Positions 37,374-49,630 of a DNA stretch of 64,000 nucleotides are shown piece by piece. The first letter of the stretch is position 1. Every line of letters starts with the position of its first letter. The position numbers and the translations under genes were made by a program. The notes under the pieces are model-generated. The model was given only the letters and a program-made list of their open reading frames with translations, had not been told where the DNA came from and ran no database searches. The stretch lies in assembly GCA_030435675.1 (NCBI GenBank), contig CM059625.1, positions 8,680,001-8,744,000 of the forward strand, written 5' to 3'. This DNA comes from Steinernema hermaphroditum. Its lineage: Eukaryota; Nematoda; Chromadorea; Rhabditida; Steinernematidae.

Positions 37374-38493
37374 ATTGCATTTGTCAAAGGATGTAAATAA
37401 GAGATCTTTAATTTGTATCGGTGACGATCGATCGGATCGTCCGTTCGCTCTCTCAGAAATGAGTTAATCTGGAACACCAGGAAACCGTAGTTCCATCGTC
37501 TTGCCAAGATGACCGTAATCATCACCTGACTACCCGCGCCGCCTAGTCAATGTGAAGATGGCTACAATTCCGAAGCCTGCGCCACCAGCCATCCCAAAGA
37601 TGGCTCTCAGCTCTGTTCGCCATACCGCACCGGTTTACTTCCACCGGAATCTAGCCTCGTCACCGCTTCGACGCCCGTGCAAACTAATGGAATTGACGTC
37701 GCTTAAAGTCAGAAGCAGTGACTACGGTGTGACACATGCCTTTCTCTAACGCTCTGCAGGGTGTAAGCTGATGATCCAAGAATACATATAAACTCGTAAA
37801 CTGGCAATAGGTTCCACATAACGTATCTATCTGAAGAAGTCCCAGTTGTTAGGATATGCGAACCTGTATACGTAGTCGTAGTCACAAAATCATATTCGCA
37901 TTTCTATTGCCATTCAGCGTACCCCTCTCGACTCAGTGGCCGATTTTTCTGCGATGAGAACAACGGTGGACAACTAGAGCAAATCTGCGTATAAAAGAGT
38001 AATACTCGATTGGCTGTTCTCTCTAATTGTCGGGACCATATGGACATTTTTGACACTCACAATGTGTCGATGGAGTCGTTTTACACTGAAATCGACTCAT
38101 CTCTAAATGGCGTGACTTTCGCGGCTAATTGATGGTGCGGCTGCAGGGGGCGAAGTATGTTGATAGCATCCGATCTTCCGAAGGCGCCGCAGCTGATATC
38201 AGCTTTGCTGTTGGTTTAAGGACAATTGTGTGCTAGGCGCCCTTTGAACCGGGAAAGGAATTGATTGCTCCCACTTTATACATTACTGATAACGACTGTT
38301 ACACGTCTCTCGACGTTTAATTGTAAATGATTTGTGTCTCAGAAAAATCTGTTGCTTCGTGTTGCAATTTTGCTACGCTGATTTGAGAGTTGCACTCAGA
38401 TGGCCTCTCTTATCTACTCTCCATATAGAGCATTTTCGATATAGAGTTGTGCTTGTTATCGGTGATGTATTCGCGTGAGTGTTTGTTTCAGAT
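37374..38493. other. Gap between TMEM129 and GNPAT
   Basis: No gene is supported. A 65-codon plus-strand frame at 37552-37749 (Ala/Pro/Ser-rich) has no domain or splice partner. The right end holds the GNPAT upstream region with a TTTGTTTCAG acceptor three bases before its ATG. Confidence 0.45.
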
Positions 38494-41353
38494 ATGGAAA
38501 AGAATGCCAGTTGCCCGGAATATGTTGATTGGCTTCGAGAAATTGAGAAAATAGGAGGCGAGTTCTCTTGGATCACAGCGAGTAAAGATTTTCCCCGAAA
38601 TATTTCTGAAAATCCGAACCCAAAGCAAAGATCCACTGCAGAGATTAATGATGCGGTGCTCAAGTCGCACAGAGTACAGGTAGAGCCTTTGGGTCACATT
38701 GTCCTCTCTTAAGTCCTTATCGCTAGTATTAAAATCTTGTTAAGATCAATCTGATAGTATTGAAGCCGTTTTAGGGGTGAGGGGTAACAGGGATATTAAA
38801 AATTAGTTGGTCTTTCAGGCTGCTATAATCCAAGTTTCCGATGAAACTCAATGCTCACGTGAAGAGGTTGAAGCACAAGCGCGGGACGTTCTTCTCACAA
38901 TGGCTCACAGTTTCTCAATGGCCGCCGTTCGTCCGATTGGCTATGCAGTGGTCAAAGTTATTAAAGTTTGTTTGCGCCCCACTGGTACACTTTGAAGAGT
39001 TGCCACTTTTAGACACTTTTCGACTCTGTTTTCGTGAATATGAAGGAGTTAGCCGAAGTGCGAAATACAGTCAAAAAGGATCCTGTGGTTTTCATGCCTA
39101 CCCACAATTCTTACGTAGACTTCCTTCTTTTGTCCCTACTTTGCTTTGATCAGAACATCACGTTGCCCGCTATTGCCGCCGGAGCCGATTTTATGCAGAC
39201 AAAGTTGATGGGGGAGGCCCTCAGGAGATGCGGGGCGTTCTTTATTCGCCGATCATTCGGACAAGTTTCGTCAGAATAATTTCACTATTTTCATAATTTC
39301 CTTACAGGACGCTCTCTACTGGGCCTTATTCACCGAGTACGTTCAAACTCATTTAATCAACGCCGACCGCCCTATCGAGTTCTTTGTTGAGGGTACGCGC
39401 AGCCGAACATCGAAAAGTTTGCATCCGAAATTCGGTCTTTTGCAAGTTTTATTGGAGCCGTATTTGCGAGGTCAAGTATTCGATATTGTGATCGTTCCTG
39501 TATCAATGAGTTACGACAAGATCTTAGAAGAGTTCTTATATGCCTATGAACTTCTAGGATTCCCTAAGCCGAAGGAATCAACATCTGGTAAACGAAGTTT
39601 TCAGTCATCGCACTTTATCAGAAATATTCTAGGTCTACTGAAGGCACGTCGTATTTTAAGCAGAAAATTCGGACGTATCTACATGACGTTTGGAAAGCCA
39701 GTTTCTGTTCGTGAGTACTTCGGAAGTGCACTTCACCGATCAGCTTTTGTTTGCCAGGTTAGATCAGCACACTGATTTGCCAACAAAGACATTGATTTTA
39801 GCCTGATTCACAATTTGTATTGTCGGAACGCGAAAAGAGAGCAATTCGCGTCTTTGGTCACAAAATAATCGAAACCCATAACGATAACCGAGTCGTCGGT
39901 GTTTGGCCCTATGCATGTGTGCTCATTCAACAGATGATTGAGAACCGCCGCAGAAACGGGAACAAGGACAAAGCGATTGTCTACCAGGAACTGCTTATTA
40001 GATTAAAACACTTTGTGGATCTCTGTTCGCGATTGGGTGTTAAAGTTCAAATTGCTGAATCGGTGGAGGAGGATTTGAGGTTAGTTGAATGCGAGGAACA
40101 TTGTACGGCTCATTCAAACCAGGACAAGGAAGCTTGTTCTACCCATAAGCGCCTTTCATAGTTTTCTCAAAACAGACCATTAAATCAAAGTTTATCTAGC
40201 CAATTCAGAGTCTGGTGAATGTCTAGGATACCAACTCTGCGAAATTTACGCAGCATTTAAAAAGTTCAGGCGTTTATACGAGTGACCATACAACCTATAG
40301 ATGTACAATCCATGTACAAAAATTTCTGCGTCTTTCGTTGCTCCATATTTTGCATGCCATTTAAGAAGCGTAAACTCCAGAATGGTTTTAAAAAATGCAG
40401 ACACGAAGATAACTGTTTTGACATGTGTGTATCTATCGATACTATCAGACGAACTGTTAAGATATTACTCAAGTCTACATCATGACGTTTTCTCCTTCGT
40501 GCCTTCTCCATACGGAACCGATGAATGTCTCGTCGTGAAGGAGCAAGAAGTTGTAAACGGAACGCATATTGACAAAGCTTTCTTGCAAGATGCGGTCTCT
40601 GATGTTTTGGTTTCGAACTATGCTAACCTGGTAAAATCCGGCACCATTTCTCGTTCTACATTTTGCCATTTCAGGCGATTCCACATTTAATTGACATTTC
40701 GCTGCTCTCTCTTGTTCTGTTGCACTCGAGTCGACACGAAGCTTCGATTACATTTAGGTAGAATTCAATTTTTTTGTTTTCTTAAGACCTTGCTTTTAGA
40801 AATCTCCGAAGCATTTTTATGCGCGAGTTCGTATATGTGCCAGGGACGGAAGAATTTCTATTTGGAAAAGCACAGGAACGAATGCTGGCGGCAAAGATGA
40901 TTACGGTGAAGAAAGCTGATTGTGGCGAAAATGTGAATATTGAGGAATTTGCAGCTGCTTCTCAGTTAGCCGAAATTGTCAAGGTACAGAATATTTGTAT
41001 CATAAGCCAAGCTTTTTGTTTAGCCTTATGTTTCTGTATATCTCTACGCAATCAAGGTTCTTATGGCGATTCCATTGCCTCCGTTTTCACTCCAAGAAGC
41101 CATCAGACGAATTCAAATAGGAATTTCGAGCTACATTCAGGATAAGAAGAGTGTAGCGGCTCTCAAACCATCTAACATCAGTTTGGACATGATAAAAAAC
41201 ATCCTACACAGCTTACTTGATGCTGGCGCCCTTAAAAGGACGAAGGGTGGAATTGAGCTGAACTGTGAAGAGCTACTTGTGATCGCAGGAATTTTGCAAT
41301 CTGTCTGTGAAGAAAATGCGGAGTTTTCTACGCGATATTATCCAAAACTTTAG
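38494..41353 (+). CDS. acl-7: Dihydroxyacetone-phosphate acyltransferase (GNPAT)
   Basis: The ATG at 38494 follows TTTCAG by two bases. The PlsC-type acyltransferase core is clear: [14 protein letters not shown] carries the HX4D catalytic motif. [19 protein letters not shown] and [10 protein letters not shown], the glycerol-phosphate-binding block, come next. [16 protein letters not shown] and [14 protein letters not shown] follow. This acylates DHAP in peroxisomes, the first step of ether-lipid (plasmalogen) synthesis, usually with alkylglycerone-phosphate synthase. The C-terminal half is less conserved, and its exon joining at 40.1-40.45 kb and 40.63-40.80 kb is my inference. The protein ends YYPKL. 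A terminal PKL is close to, but not, the canonical peroxisomal SKL/AKL tripeptide. The PlsB-type mitochondrial GPAT is a less likely alternative. Confidence 0.88.
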
Positions 41354-41635
41354 ACCTTTCGATAAATCGTCACGAGGTTTTTTTTCCACCAAAGATTGCA
41401 TAGCTGTTCGGACGAACTGTGGCCATGGGCTATCGAATGCGCCATTACAAAGGGGCACATGAAAGTTTTACTTATATTGTGCTTCATTTCAGAATATTGA
41501 TACCAAATTAAGGGTTTTGCTCACACATAACGTTTAGCACATATAAATATAATACAATGAAGTCATTTACATTCTCTTATCACAGGTACAACACATATTA
41601 TGATGAGAACATATTGTTTAAATGACGACGCTGCA

Positions 41636-42768
41636 CTAGATCTCTCCGTTACCTTCAAGATCGTCTGCGAATTGACAAATTTCGACGTCCTTTAACTGGA
41701 TGCGCAACGGTTGCTTCTTTTTGGGATCCTAGACATGACACACTGAACACGACCCACTACAAATTTTGTTACCTTTGTAGTAATGAGTGTATTGCTAATC
41801 GAAATGACGAGATTCGGTGGTTGATCACCGTTGTCTTCAAACTCAACAAATGGTCCAAGGTGGGCTAATATTTCGTCTGTCAAACTGATTTGCAAGTCCT
41901 TTAAGTTGATCTAGAGAAATGAAAGATGTAATTGTCGTCATGTTTGTGAAACATGCCTTAATCTTGACAGGCACGGATTTGTCATTTGAAGAAAAAACGT
42001 CAAAGCGAACATGTGCATCATCGAAGTTTCCGTCTGCGATATTTGACCGAGGTGGAGAGTTCTTGGAAAGCGACGAGTAGACGTTGCTGCACACGAGGTC
42101 CAGCAATTCCGCCACCATGCATCTGGAAAAGTAATATAGATATGTCTTGCCGTTTCGCTTACTTTGATGCATATCCACTAACTCGGGTTTGCCCATCGGC
42201 GATCGCAATGTACACATTGGTGTTCAATAAAAATGCTTGTAGTACGTTTACCTAAAATCCATGACTGGTCATTGTGTTAGGCAACTCCGGTTTTGGAGGA
42301 TGCTGCATGAGTTCTGCTCCAATCGATTTACCTGTCTGCTTAAAAACTGCTTATGGGCAGTGCTGAGCTGCTGCGCGACGTCAAGTGTTTCGGCCTCCTC
42401 GGCTATAGCGACTTCATCTGCAAGAGTTACGCTCAGGTCAAGAGGATTCGCCGCGCCGTACCATCACCGTTAGACTTAAATATGTCGTCGTCGTTGGGAC
42501 TGTCCAAAGCACTCGCATTATTCCATTGTTGGTCGTCTTCGGAAGCGTTCGTCGCCAGCGACATCGTGTCATCGACTACCGACATATTGTCTAAATATGT
42601 GGTGAACGGAATGTGCCATTGTTGGTCTACCGTCTTGGAAGTTGGGAAACTGCGGAAATGAGTCATCCTTTAGAGGTCGCATGCCTACAGAGGAAGGAAC
42701 TCTGGATGAGAGGGTGCTGCTCTTCGGATCTTTGGCTGTGAGTAATTCGCCATTGATGGAAAGGGCTT
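41636..42768 (-). CDS. BLTP3/UHRF1BP1-type protein, C-terminal exons
   Basis: The exons join with matching phases from an acceptor at 42768 to TAG at 41636. Content in order: an acidic Ser/Asn-rich linker (SVVDDTMSLATNASEDD); a coiled-coil-like helix (DEVAIAEEAETLDVAQQLST); and strand-rich segments typical of a bridge-like lipid-transfer protein C-terminus (NVYIAIADGQTRVSG; INLKDLQISLTDEILAHLG; PPNLVISISNTLITTK). No start codon is needed if the first exon is entered in phase 1. That is the phase left by the last exon of the N-terminal part at 51953 on the same strand. I therefore treat both as one gene interrupted by a 9.2-kb intron. If that is wrong, this is a separate small gene that could start at an in-frame ATG near 42811. 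Confidence 0.6.
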
Positions 42769-43366
42769 CTGAAATCGGGTGAATGACAGAAACAAGTTCC
42801 AGAGACATCATAAAAAGTGTTCACACATCGGATATCATAGCCAACGTTTGCTTGTTTACCTACACGTGAGGCGGGCCCCGAATAAACATCGGAGCGTATG
42901 CACAGTCGATGAGGGTAAGAGGGCGGCGGTCAGTAAAACGACTGGTCAGTGAGGTGGGACACCCAATGGCCAACGACGAACCGATCAGACTTGGTCATCA
43001 ATAACGCGTGGCGATTGCCCGGTATTGTTCACGAGCTGTTCGCGCTAAATCTTCTTTTCGCGCTCCGTTGCTAGCGAGGCAACGATTAGCGCATTAGCGA
43101 TGTTCTAACAGCTTTTGTCTTATACTGAGGTGTTTCAGTTCGACAAAGTCACAACACGAAAACGTGCTGTCGAACTACCTTTCGCATTCTTTCCTCTGCT
43201 GTTCTTAAGATCGCTATGAACTTTAATGGATATACGGTATTTTCTTGGAGTCACTTACTTCAATTGTTTTTAATCGTGCTTTTTGTGTTTTAATTTACAG
43301 TCTTTAACACGTGTAGTTTTAATTTCGAGTGACGTCCTTGATTCTCTTTAAGCGTGCCATGTCAAG

Positions 43367-45977
43367 ATGATTCTCATGAAATTGCTGTTACTATTGGTCG
43401 TTGCTGTTTTATTTGGCGAAGGACAGACCCAGTGCCTATCACACATAAAGGTAAGTGCGCAAGATTACGTAGTGCAAAGACACTTGTCGAAAATAAGTGC
43501 TCTTGAAAAAACGATTGTCAACACGGAAAAAAACTCTGCTTAACAACTACGCAGCACATTGTGGTGTACATAAGGCCGGCAAGCTATACAGACATTTTGA
43601 TGATAGGCGGGGCCACAGCGATCAAGCGCTGCTCTATTTTTGTGAGATTATTGTTTTTCTACTTTTTAGGCGCCTTGTTCGTGTACTACTACAAGATACG
43701 AGCCAGTATCGATTGTCTGCGATTCCGCCGAATCTCTCGAAGACGTACTTAAGGCACTGTCGGAGCCGCCCCCTTTCATTGACAGTTTGACCATCAGCAA
43801 CACTCCAATTCCTGAGGTAGTCCACCCACGAAAATGCAAATTGTTGCAAAGAAACGCTTTAGCTGCCCGGACAAGTATTTCAAGGATTAGCAGTTAAAAA
43901 ACTGGTGCTCAGGAACAATGCCTTGCGCCAAATTGCGAACGATGCCTTTGACGGAGTTATGACTGATTACACGCAAGAACTAGAGATCCGTTCGAACAAA
44001 CTCAGTGAAATTCCTCTCGAAGGCGTTTCGCAGTTGCGGTCACTCCATTCATTAGTGTTGTCAGACAATGAAATTTACTCGATTCCTACGAATATCTTCT
44101 TAAACTATCACAGTAGAACAATTCTTCAACGGCTTGATTTGAGCGCCAACAATATAAGCTCAGTGCCGCCCGAAGGTTTCCTCGGACTGGAAAACCTTCA
44201 ACAGCTCTCACTGGACAAGAATCGATTCACAGAGATCCCCACCGAAGCACTTGAATTGTTACCTACCCTAGAGGATTTGAGTATGGGAGTGAATGCGATT
44301 GAGGAAATCAACAACAACTCGTTGCCGTTGCCGAAACTGAAGTCCTTAAGCCTCGAAGTCAATCAGGTGATCATACCGCTTTTAACATCACAATGATCTC
44401 CTTTAGATCAGTTCGATTGGTCCCGATGCATTCAAACAGGTCCCACAGCTGCTCTATTTGTACCTGAGCAATAACAAGTTCACCAAAATAGATCCACTGA
44501 CGTTTTACTATGTGAACAATTTGAAAGTGCTGGCTATGAGCAGTAACAGGATATCCCGAATTCGAAGAGATGGTGAGAGGGGGAGATATTGCAAGTTAAT
44601 ATCATCGACCTCTTCAGACTTACAGTATGTTCCTTCGCTGGTACGCTTAGAGCTCGCGGATTGTTTCATCAACAATATTGAAGAAGGCGCTCTGCAGCAT
44701 ATAGCAAAGATCCAGGTGATCATTTTCGCGCGCAATCAAATAACGAGGCAAGTTGCTTAATGCAGGTTTATGTAACTGAAGATACTTTTAGGGTGTACAT
44801 GTCCACGTTCGATTCACTTGAAAAGCTCGTGTCATTGGACCTGCACGGAAATCAGGTTTGGTTGAAAATTAATATATCAGCTACGTCTTTTATGGTCAGA
44901 TAAACAAAGTTGATGATCGAGCGTTTGGACGGCTAAGCAAACTGCGGCATCTCGATCTCAGTGAAAACAAGATTGAAACTTTGCAGAAAGACACGTTTAT
45001 AAGCAGCTTTCTGGATAGTTCCCCGAAGGACTTGCCACATATTTACTTAAACGGTAACTTGTTTATATTCCTGATGGTAGTCCACTTCAGTACTATCATT
45101 TTTGGTGCAAAAATGTGTCTAAATGCAGGTGAAAATTTGAGAGCGCTACATACAATTTTGATTGTACCGTGCCCTCCTGTGACCGTGCAACATTTTGTGG
45201 CATACCACAAGCCATAACTTAAAAGCCAGGGAATAGCATAACCCCTACAACCGAATTTCACATTTTAGGGAATCCATGGACGTGCAATGACAGACTAGAG
45301 TGGCTACAAAAGTGGATCTTCAAAAATCGTGATATCGCGTTTTCTACGCCGCAAAGCAATGGAATAATGTGAGTTCCAATTTTATCTCTCTTCTCTGAGT
45401 TTCGTTTAAGTTGTGCCCTTCCGGAAGATCAAAGAGGTAAAATGCTTTCCGAAATAGCATTTACGACGATAAAGGAGGAAAAAACCATTCCGGCTTTTAA
45501 AACAATGCCCAGGCCTGGTTTGGCTTCTACGTCGAAGCAACCAACTCGAAATGAGTACCCCTCAAACGCTGTTCATTCAACGAGAAATCCGAACAATATA
45601 TCAGCAAATGCTTCTGGAATGCAAATGGCCCCCTTCGCTCCGCTGATAATCATCATTGGCAAGTTGCGAGTGAACTGTGCAGTTTACGCACTTCGTTTTC
45701 AGTCGTCTGCGTCTGCTTAATTCTCGTTGCATTTGTTTCATTCACAATTGTGCGCTGTGCCATCAAGCATTCAGAAGAGAAGAAGCGCGACGATCGAAGG
45801 GATCTCAGTGGATCACTTGTGTCTGGCTTCGGTCCCACATTCGGAACCGGGCCGTATGCGGACAGCACCTACTACCGGACGCAGAAAAATGCTTATCCCA
45901 CGTTACAAATGACAAATCGCCCATATATGAGAGATGGAAATGGATTGAATAATACATTGAATTGGTGGTGCTACTAA
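43367..45977 (+). CDS. Extracellular LRR transmembrane protein 1 (eLRRon, LET-4/EGG-6-like)
   Basis: The signal peptide MILMKLLLLLVVAVLFGEGQ lies in exon 1 (43367-43450). An LRR N-cap follows (QCLSHIK joined to APCSCTTTRYEPVSIVCD). About a dozen LRRs come next (for example LQRLDLSANNISSVPPEGFL and LKSLSLEVNQ), then a C-cap with NPWTCNDRLEWLQKWI. One transmembrane helix is assembled across an intron (PLIIII joined to VVCVCLILVAFVSFTIV). The short cytoplasmic tail starts with basic RCAIKHSEEKKRDDRR and ends in NWWCY. In C. elegans such eLRRon proteins (LET-4, EGG-6) organise the apical extracellular matrix and keep epithelial tubes and cuticle intact. The intron at 45659 seems to use a GC donor. 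First of three adjacent same-strand eLRRon genes. Exact orthology is not decided. Confidence 0.82.
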
Positions 45978-46468
45978 TATATTTTGTTGTAAATTATTAT
46001 TATTACTTTTTGTACATAAGCAGAAAATAAAAGCATAGTTTGGTCGGCTCTGCTATTAAATAAAAAACACCGTTTTGGTCAAATTTAAAACAAATTTTGA
46101 GGGTTGTCATGATTTTTAGAAAAAAAAACCGAAAGGCATACGATCAGTACGGCGACGTCAGTATATCGGATAACTATTACAAGTAATGCTGATACAACAG
46201 AGATCATTTTTTTCGCAAATCCTTTCATCTCTGTATTAAGCGTTGATCCCTTACTCGCACTATTTGCGAGTGAGATATGCTGTATCGCCGTTATGAGTTT
46301 CAGGGGCGGTGAGCACCAGTGAGGGATTGAGCAGGGATGACCTACTTTCGCATGCACTGCGGCAGCGGTCGTGTGCACCGCTCACCCCGTGACCTTTCCT
46401 ATTGCCGCCGGTCCACTTGGGTGTCGTTCCAACTTGTAAGGCAAGATTAGATTGCCAGCTGTTCAGAG
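45978..46468. other. Spacer between eLRRon genes 1 and 2
   Basis: Holds the 3' UTR of gene 1 (AATAAA near 46025) and the upstream region of gene 2. A minus-strand frame 46085-46378 encodes one hydrophobic stretch, but it overlaps this UTR/promoter DNA and has no splice partner. A small hairpin (ACTCGCA, loop CTATT, TGCGAGT) lies at 46253-46271. Confidence 0.4.
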
Positions 46469-49365
46469 ATGGGACTACGAAACCAACTTCCACTCTTTCT
46501 GATAGTGATCGGCTTGCCCTTAATCCACGCATGTCCCCTTGTTGTTCAATCCGTCTGTGCTTGTCAAGTTTTACCGGCCAGTGGAGTTTCCCTCAACTGC
46601 TCAAACACTGATGGCTTACGGACCCTACGAGTTCTCCTCACCAGTCAAGCACAACTCGGCCTTATTCAGCAGCTCATTTTGGAAAACGCACAGCTGAACG
46701 AGCTTCCCGATGGTCTTTTCAAAGGCCTCTACATCAAGCGGCTCGATCTCTCGAACAACCAAATCTCTGCGATCGGGGAAAATGCCTTCGACGGTCTTGG
46801 AGGAGTTCTCAGCGAACTCTACCTCAATAAAAACGCGCTCAGCGAATTGCCGTCTAACGCCCTTCGAAACCTCAACGGCCTCGCACGTCTTGACCTTTCG
46901 AACAATTCAATCACTGAACTGAACGGACAAAACACTTTGCCCTCTCTGCCTAAGGTAATGCAAAAAAAAGAGCGCCGACCAAAACCGATTTCGATTTTTT
47001 TAGCTGTTCGACGTGAACTTCGGCAATAACAAAATCGAGGTGTTGCACAAATCGGCCTTTGAGAACGTGAAAAACAATGTTCAAACTATAAATTTGGGCA
47101 ACAACCGTTTGCGCTCGGTCCCAGCTTCAGGTAATTAATAATATGAGATTTATGCGGATAACTTGACATCTCTATCTATTTTAGCAATTCGCGGCTTCAA
47201 GCAGCTGAGGGCCCTTCACATGCACAACAATGCCATCGAGGAAGTCGAAGCGTTGGCGTTCATGAACCTTCCCGTGCTCGACCTTCTTAACCTAGCAAAC
47301 AACAAAATCGCGAACCTCCACCGACAGGCCTTCTTGAACGTTCCTAATTTGCGTCTCCTTTACCTCACCGAAAATAGAATCGACGCCGTCTTCCCACAAC
47401 AATTTGGCGCCTTCGAACAGTTGGAAATGATCGACCTGACTGGCAATCGGATCGCTGAGCTTCAATCGAACACCTTTTCAAACCACGCTCAGCTTCGTCA
47501 ACTCTATCTCGGAAAGAACAAAATTTCAAGCATCAAGAAAGAAGCCTTTGCCAATAGCTCAATAGTGATTCTTTTGTTGGACGGAAACGAGCTTAGCGAG
47601 ATCACTGACTCGATGTTCGAATTCATGTCGAACCTAAAGCAACTGTCGCTCAATGGAAACAAGGTTTGTTCCACGCACACAGCGTAATAGAAACCTAACT
47701 ACAAAATTTTAGGTTAGCAGCGTTAACAGTAAAGCTTTCACTGGCTCCCCTTCACTGACCATGATTGACCTCAGCTACAATCAACTAGCCGACATCCCTG
47801 CAACTACATTCTTGGGTCAGCTCAATATGGCCCTAGTTGATTTGAGACATAACAAAATTGTCCGCACACCGTATGCGGCTTTCAACCGCCGGGTTACCAC
47901 TGTTCTCCTCCAAGGTAAATGCCATGTCTACTCAACTCATTATCATGATTTATCTAGAAAACCCTCTTGTGTGCACTGAAAAGGTCCACATGCTACAAGA
48001 AGGCACCGGTGTCTTTTTGCCCAATAGCGACGATTTCGTATGCGGCGGCCAGAAAGCGATTGACTCAGCGATCGCGCAACTGTCTCAGAGTCAAGTCACA
48101 CCGGGCGAACCGGCCTTAAACACTGAGTCGGAGACCTTTGCAAACGGAGCGCCGGCATTTGTGCAAGACTCTTCCAGGAAACTGGTTTCCCATATTGAAG
48201 TAAGTTGCTAATTACCTCGTAGTATGGCAGACAATCCATCTCTACTGTGTTCTGTTTACTTAGTTACATGTTTTAGTCCACAGTGGAAAGCGTTTCGCCA
48301 CATGAGACAGGCGCTCCATCGCTCATTCCAATCAGACCCGTAAATGAACCCATTGTTGCGCCAGCGCCGACCTCGCGGCTTCAAAAACAAAAGATCATTG
48401 AACCTGTCACACGGTCGCGCGGAAGCTTTGGACTTGATACCCCTATTGGCGCAGGAAGAATTGAGCAAGTCGAGACGGCGACGGATGCAACCTCAGAATC
48501 AACACAAACAACAACTGAGACAGCTGTAACAGATGTGACGACTACAGATAACCCGAACATCATTCACCCATTCCCAGTTCCATTCCTGAAGAAGCCCCCC
48601 AAGATTTACCCAGCTTATGCTGCTGGCCCCGTAATGACACAGACTTTGCCTCCGAGCATCGTTATCGCCCCGAAGAAGGAATCTTCAGAGCACGATACAC
48701 ACAGCCAAGCGAGTAGCGAAGAGAAGTTCGAGGAGTTCCAGATGGACGAAACCACTCGACAGAAAATGAGCGAATCGTTCCCTTATGAAGTCAACCAGAA
48801 CAGCTCCATCTCTCAGAGCTTTTCATCAAGCATTTTGATTATCGCCTGCGTTGCCACAGCGGCGATTGTCATGATCGCTGTCCTGGTTGGACTCTGCTTT
48901 GTAAAACACCGTCGAGTGCAGCGCTACGGTTCGTCGTCCTCAAGTAGCGCCCTCGCACGAACGAATGCCTACGTCGCAGCACAAGCCGCTCAGATGAATA
49001 TGATCTACGGAACGATGAACCGTTGCAAGTAAGTCCTTGTACCACTTGAAGTCATTTAACGAAAGGTGCGGTTCGCTCTGGGGTGCGTCACTGCACTTTA
49101 TGACTAAGGAATGCGGGCAAATATCCAATGGTCTTTTTTTGGGTGCGACCGCATCGCGCGCTTGGTGACATTGACCTCCACAAGGCTGTGTGGATGGATC
49201 ACTGTGCCTTATCGCTTTTTTCGGATCCAAATTACAGATTCATTAGTAGAACAAAGAATGACTAAGACAAATTTTAGTAGCAATTCAAACACCATCGGTC
49301 GACACGACGACAGCAACGTGTGGATGTACGGGACGTCGAACTATGGCGGAGGGTACTATCAGTGA
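46469..49365 (+). CDS. Extracellular LRR transmembrane protein 2 (eLRRon)
   Basis: The signal peptide is MGLRNQLPLFLIVIGLPLIH. The N-cap is CPLVVQSVCACQVLPASGVS with LNCSNTD. LRRs follow over several exons (IKRLDLSNNQISAIGENAFD; LRALHMHNNAIEEVEALAFM; LKQLSLNGNK), then a C-cap (LENPLVCTEKVHM). A long Pro/Thr/Glu-rich extracellular stalk (48.0-48.8 kb) precedes one transmembrane helix (ILIIACVATAAIVMIAVLVG) and a basic, Ser-rich tail. A final exon ends YGTSNYGGGYYQ. The stalk has Thr clusters likely to be glycosylated. Overall layout (LRR ectodomain, one TM, short tail) matches the let-4/egg-6 apical-matrix group. The cap CPLVVQSVCACQ recalls EGG-6 in particular, but I cannot verify this. Confidence 0.83.
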
Positions 49366-49630
49366 AACTACGAAGCAAACGTGTTAATAATTCTATTTAA
49401 ACATACTGGTGTAAAAACGCATTTCGCTAGACAGTTGTTATATGATCTATTTCTCGAAAAAATAAATGAAAAGTGTGTATAAAGGACTTGTCCTTGACCT
49501 GCCGTCCGCGTACGTCTTACCCCCAATATTCAAGTAGCGTAGCATGAGGGGACGCCGACCCCAGTTCGACGTCTTTTTCCTGTGTGCGCGGTCGTAGGCT
49601 CACCAGTCAGCAAGATCGCTTAGTGCGGAC

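Noticed and set aside
46253..46271. Short hairpin (7-bp stem) upstream of eLRRon gene 2
   Set aside because: The stem is too short to call a structured RNA or terminator in a eukaryotic genome.
46085..46378. Minus-strand frame with a hydrophobic segment
   Set aside because: It lies in the spacer between two eLRRon genes and has no splice partner or conserved motif. The hydrophobic stretch can arise from AT-rich UTR sequence.
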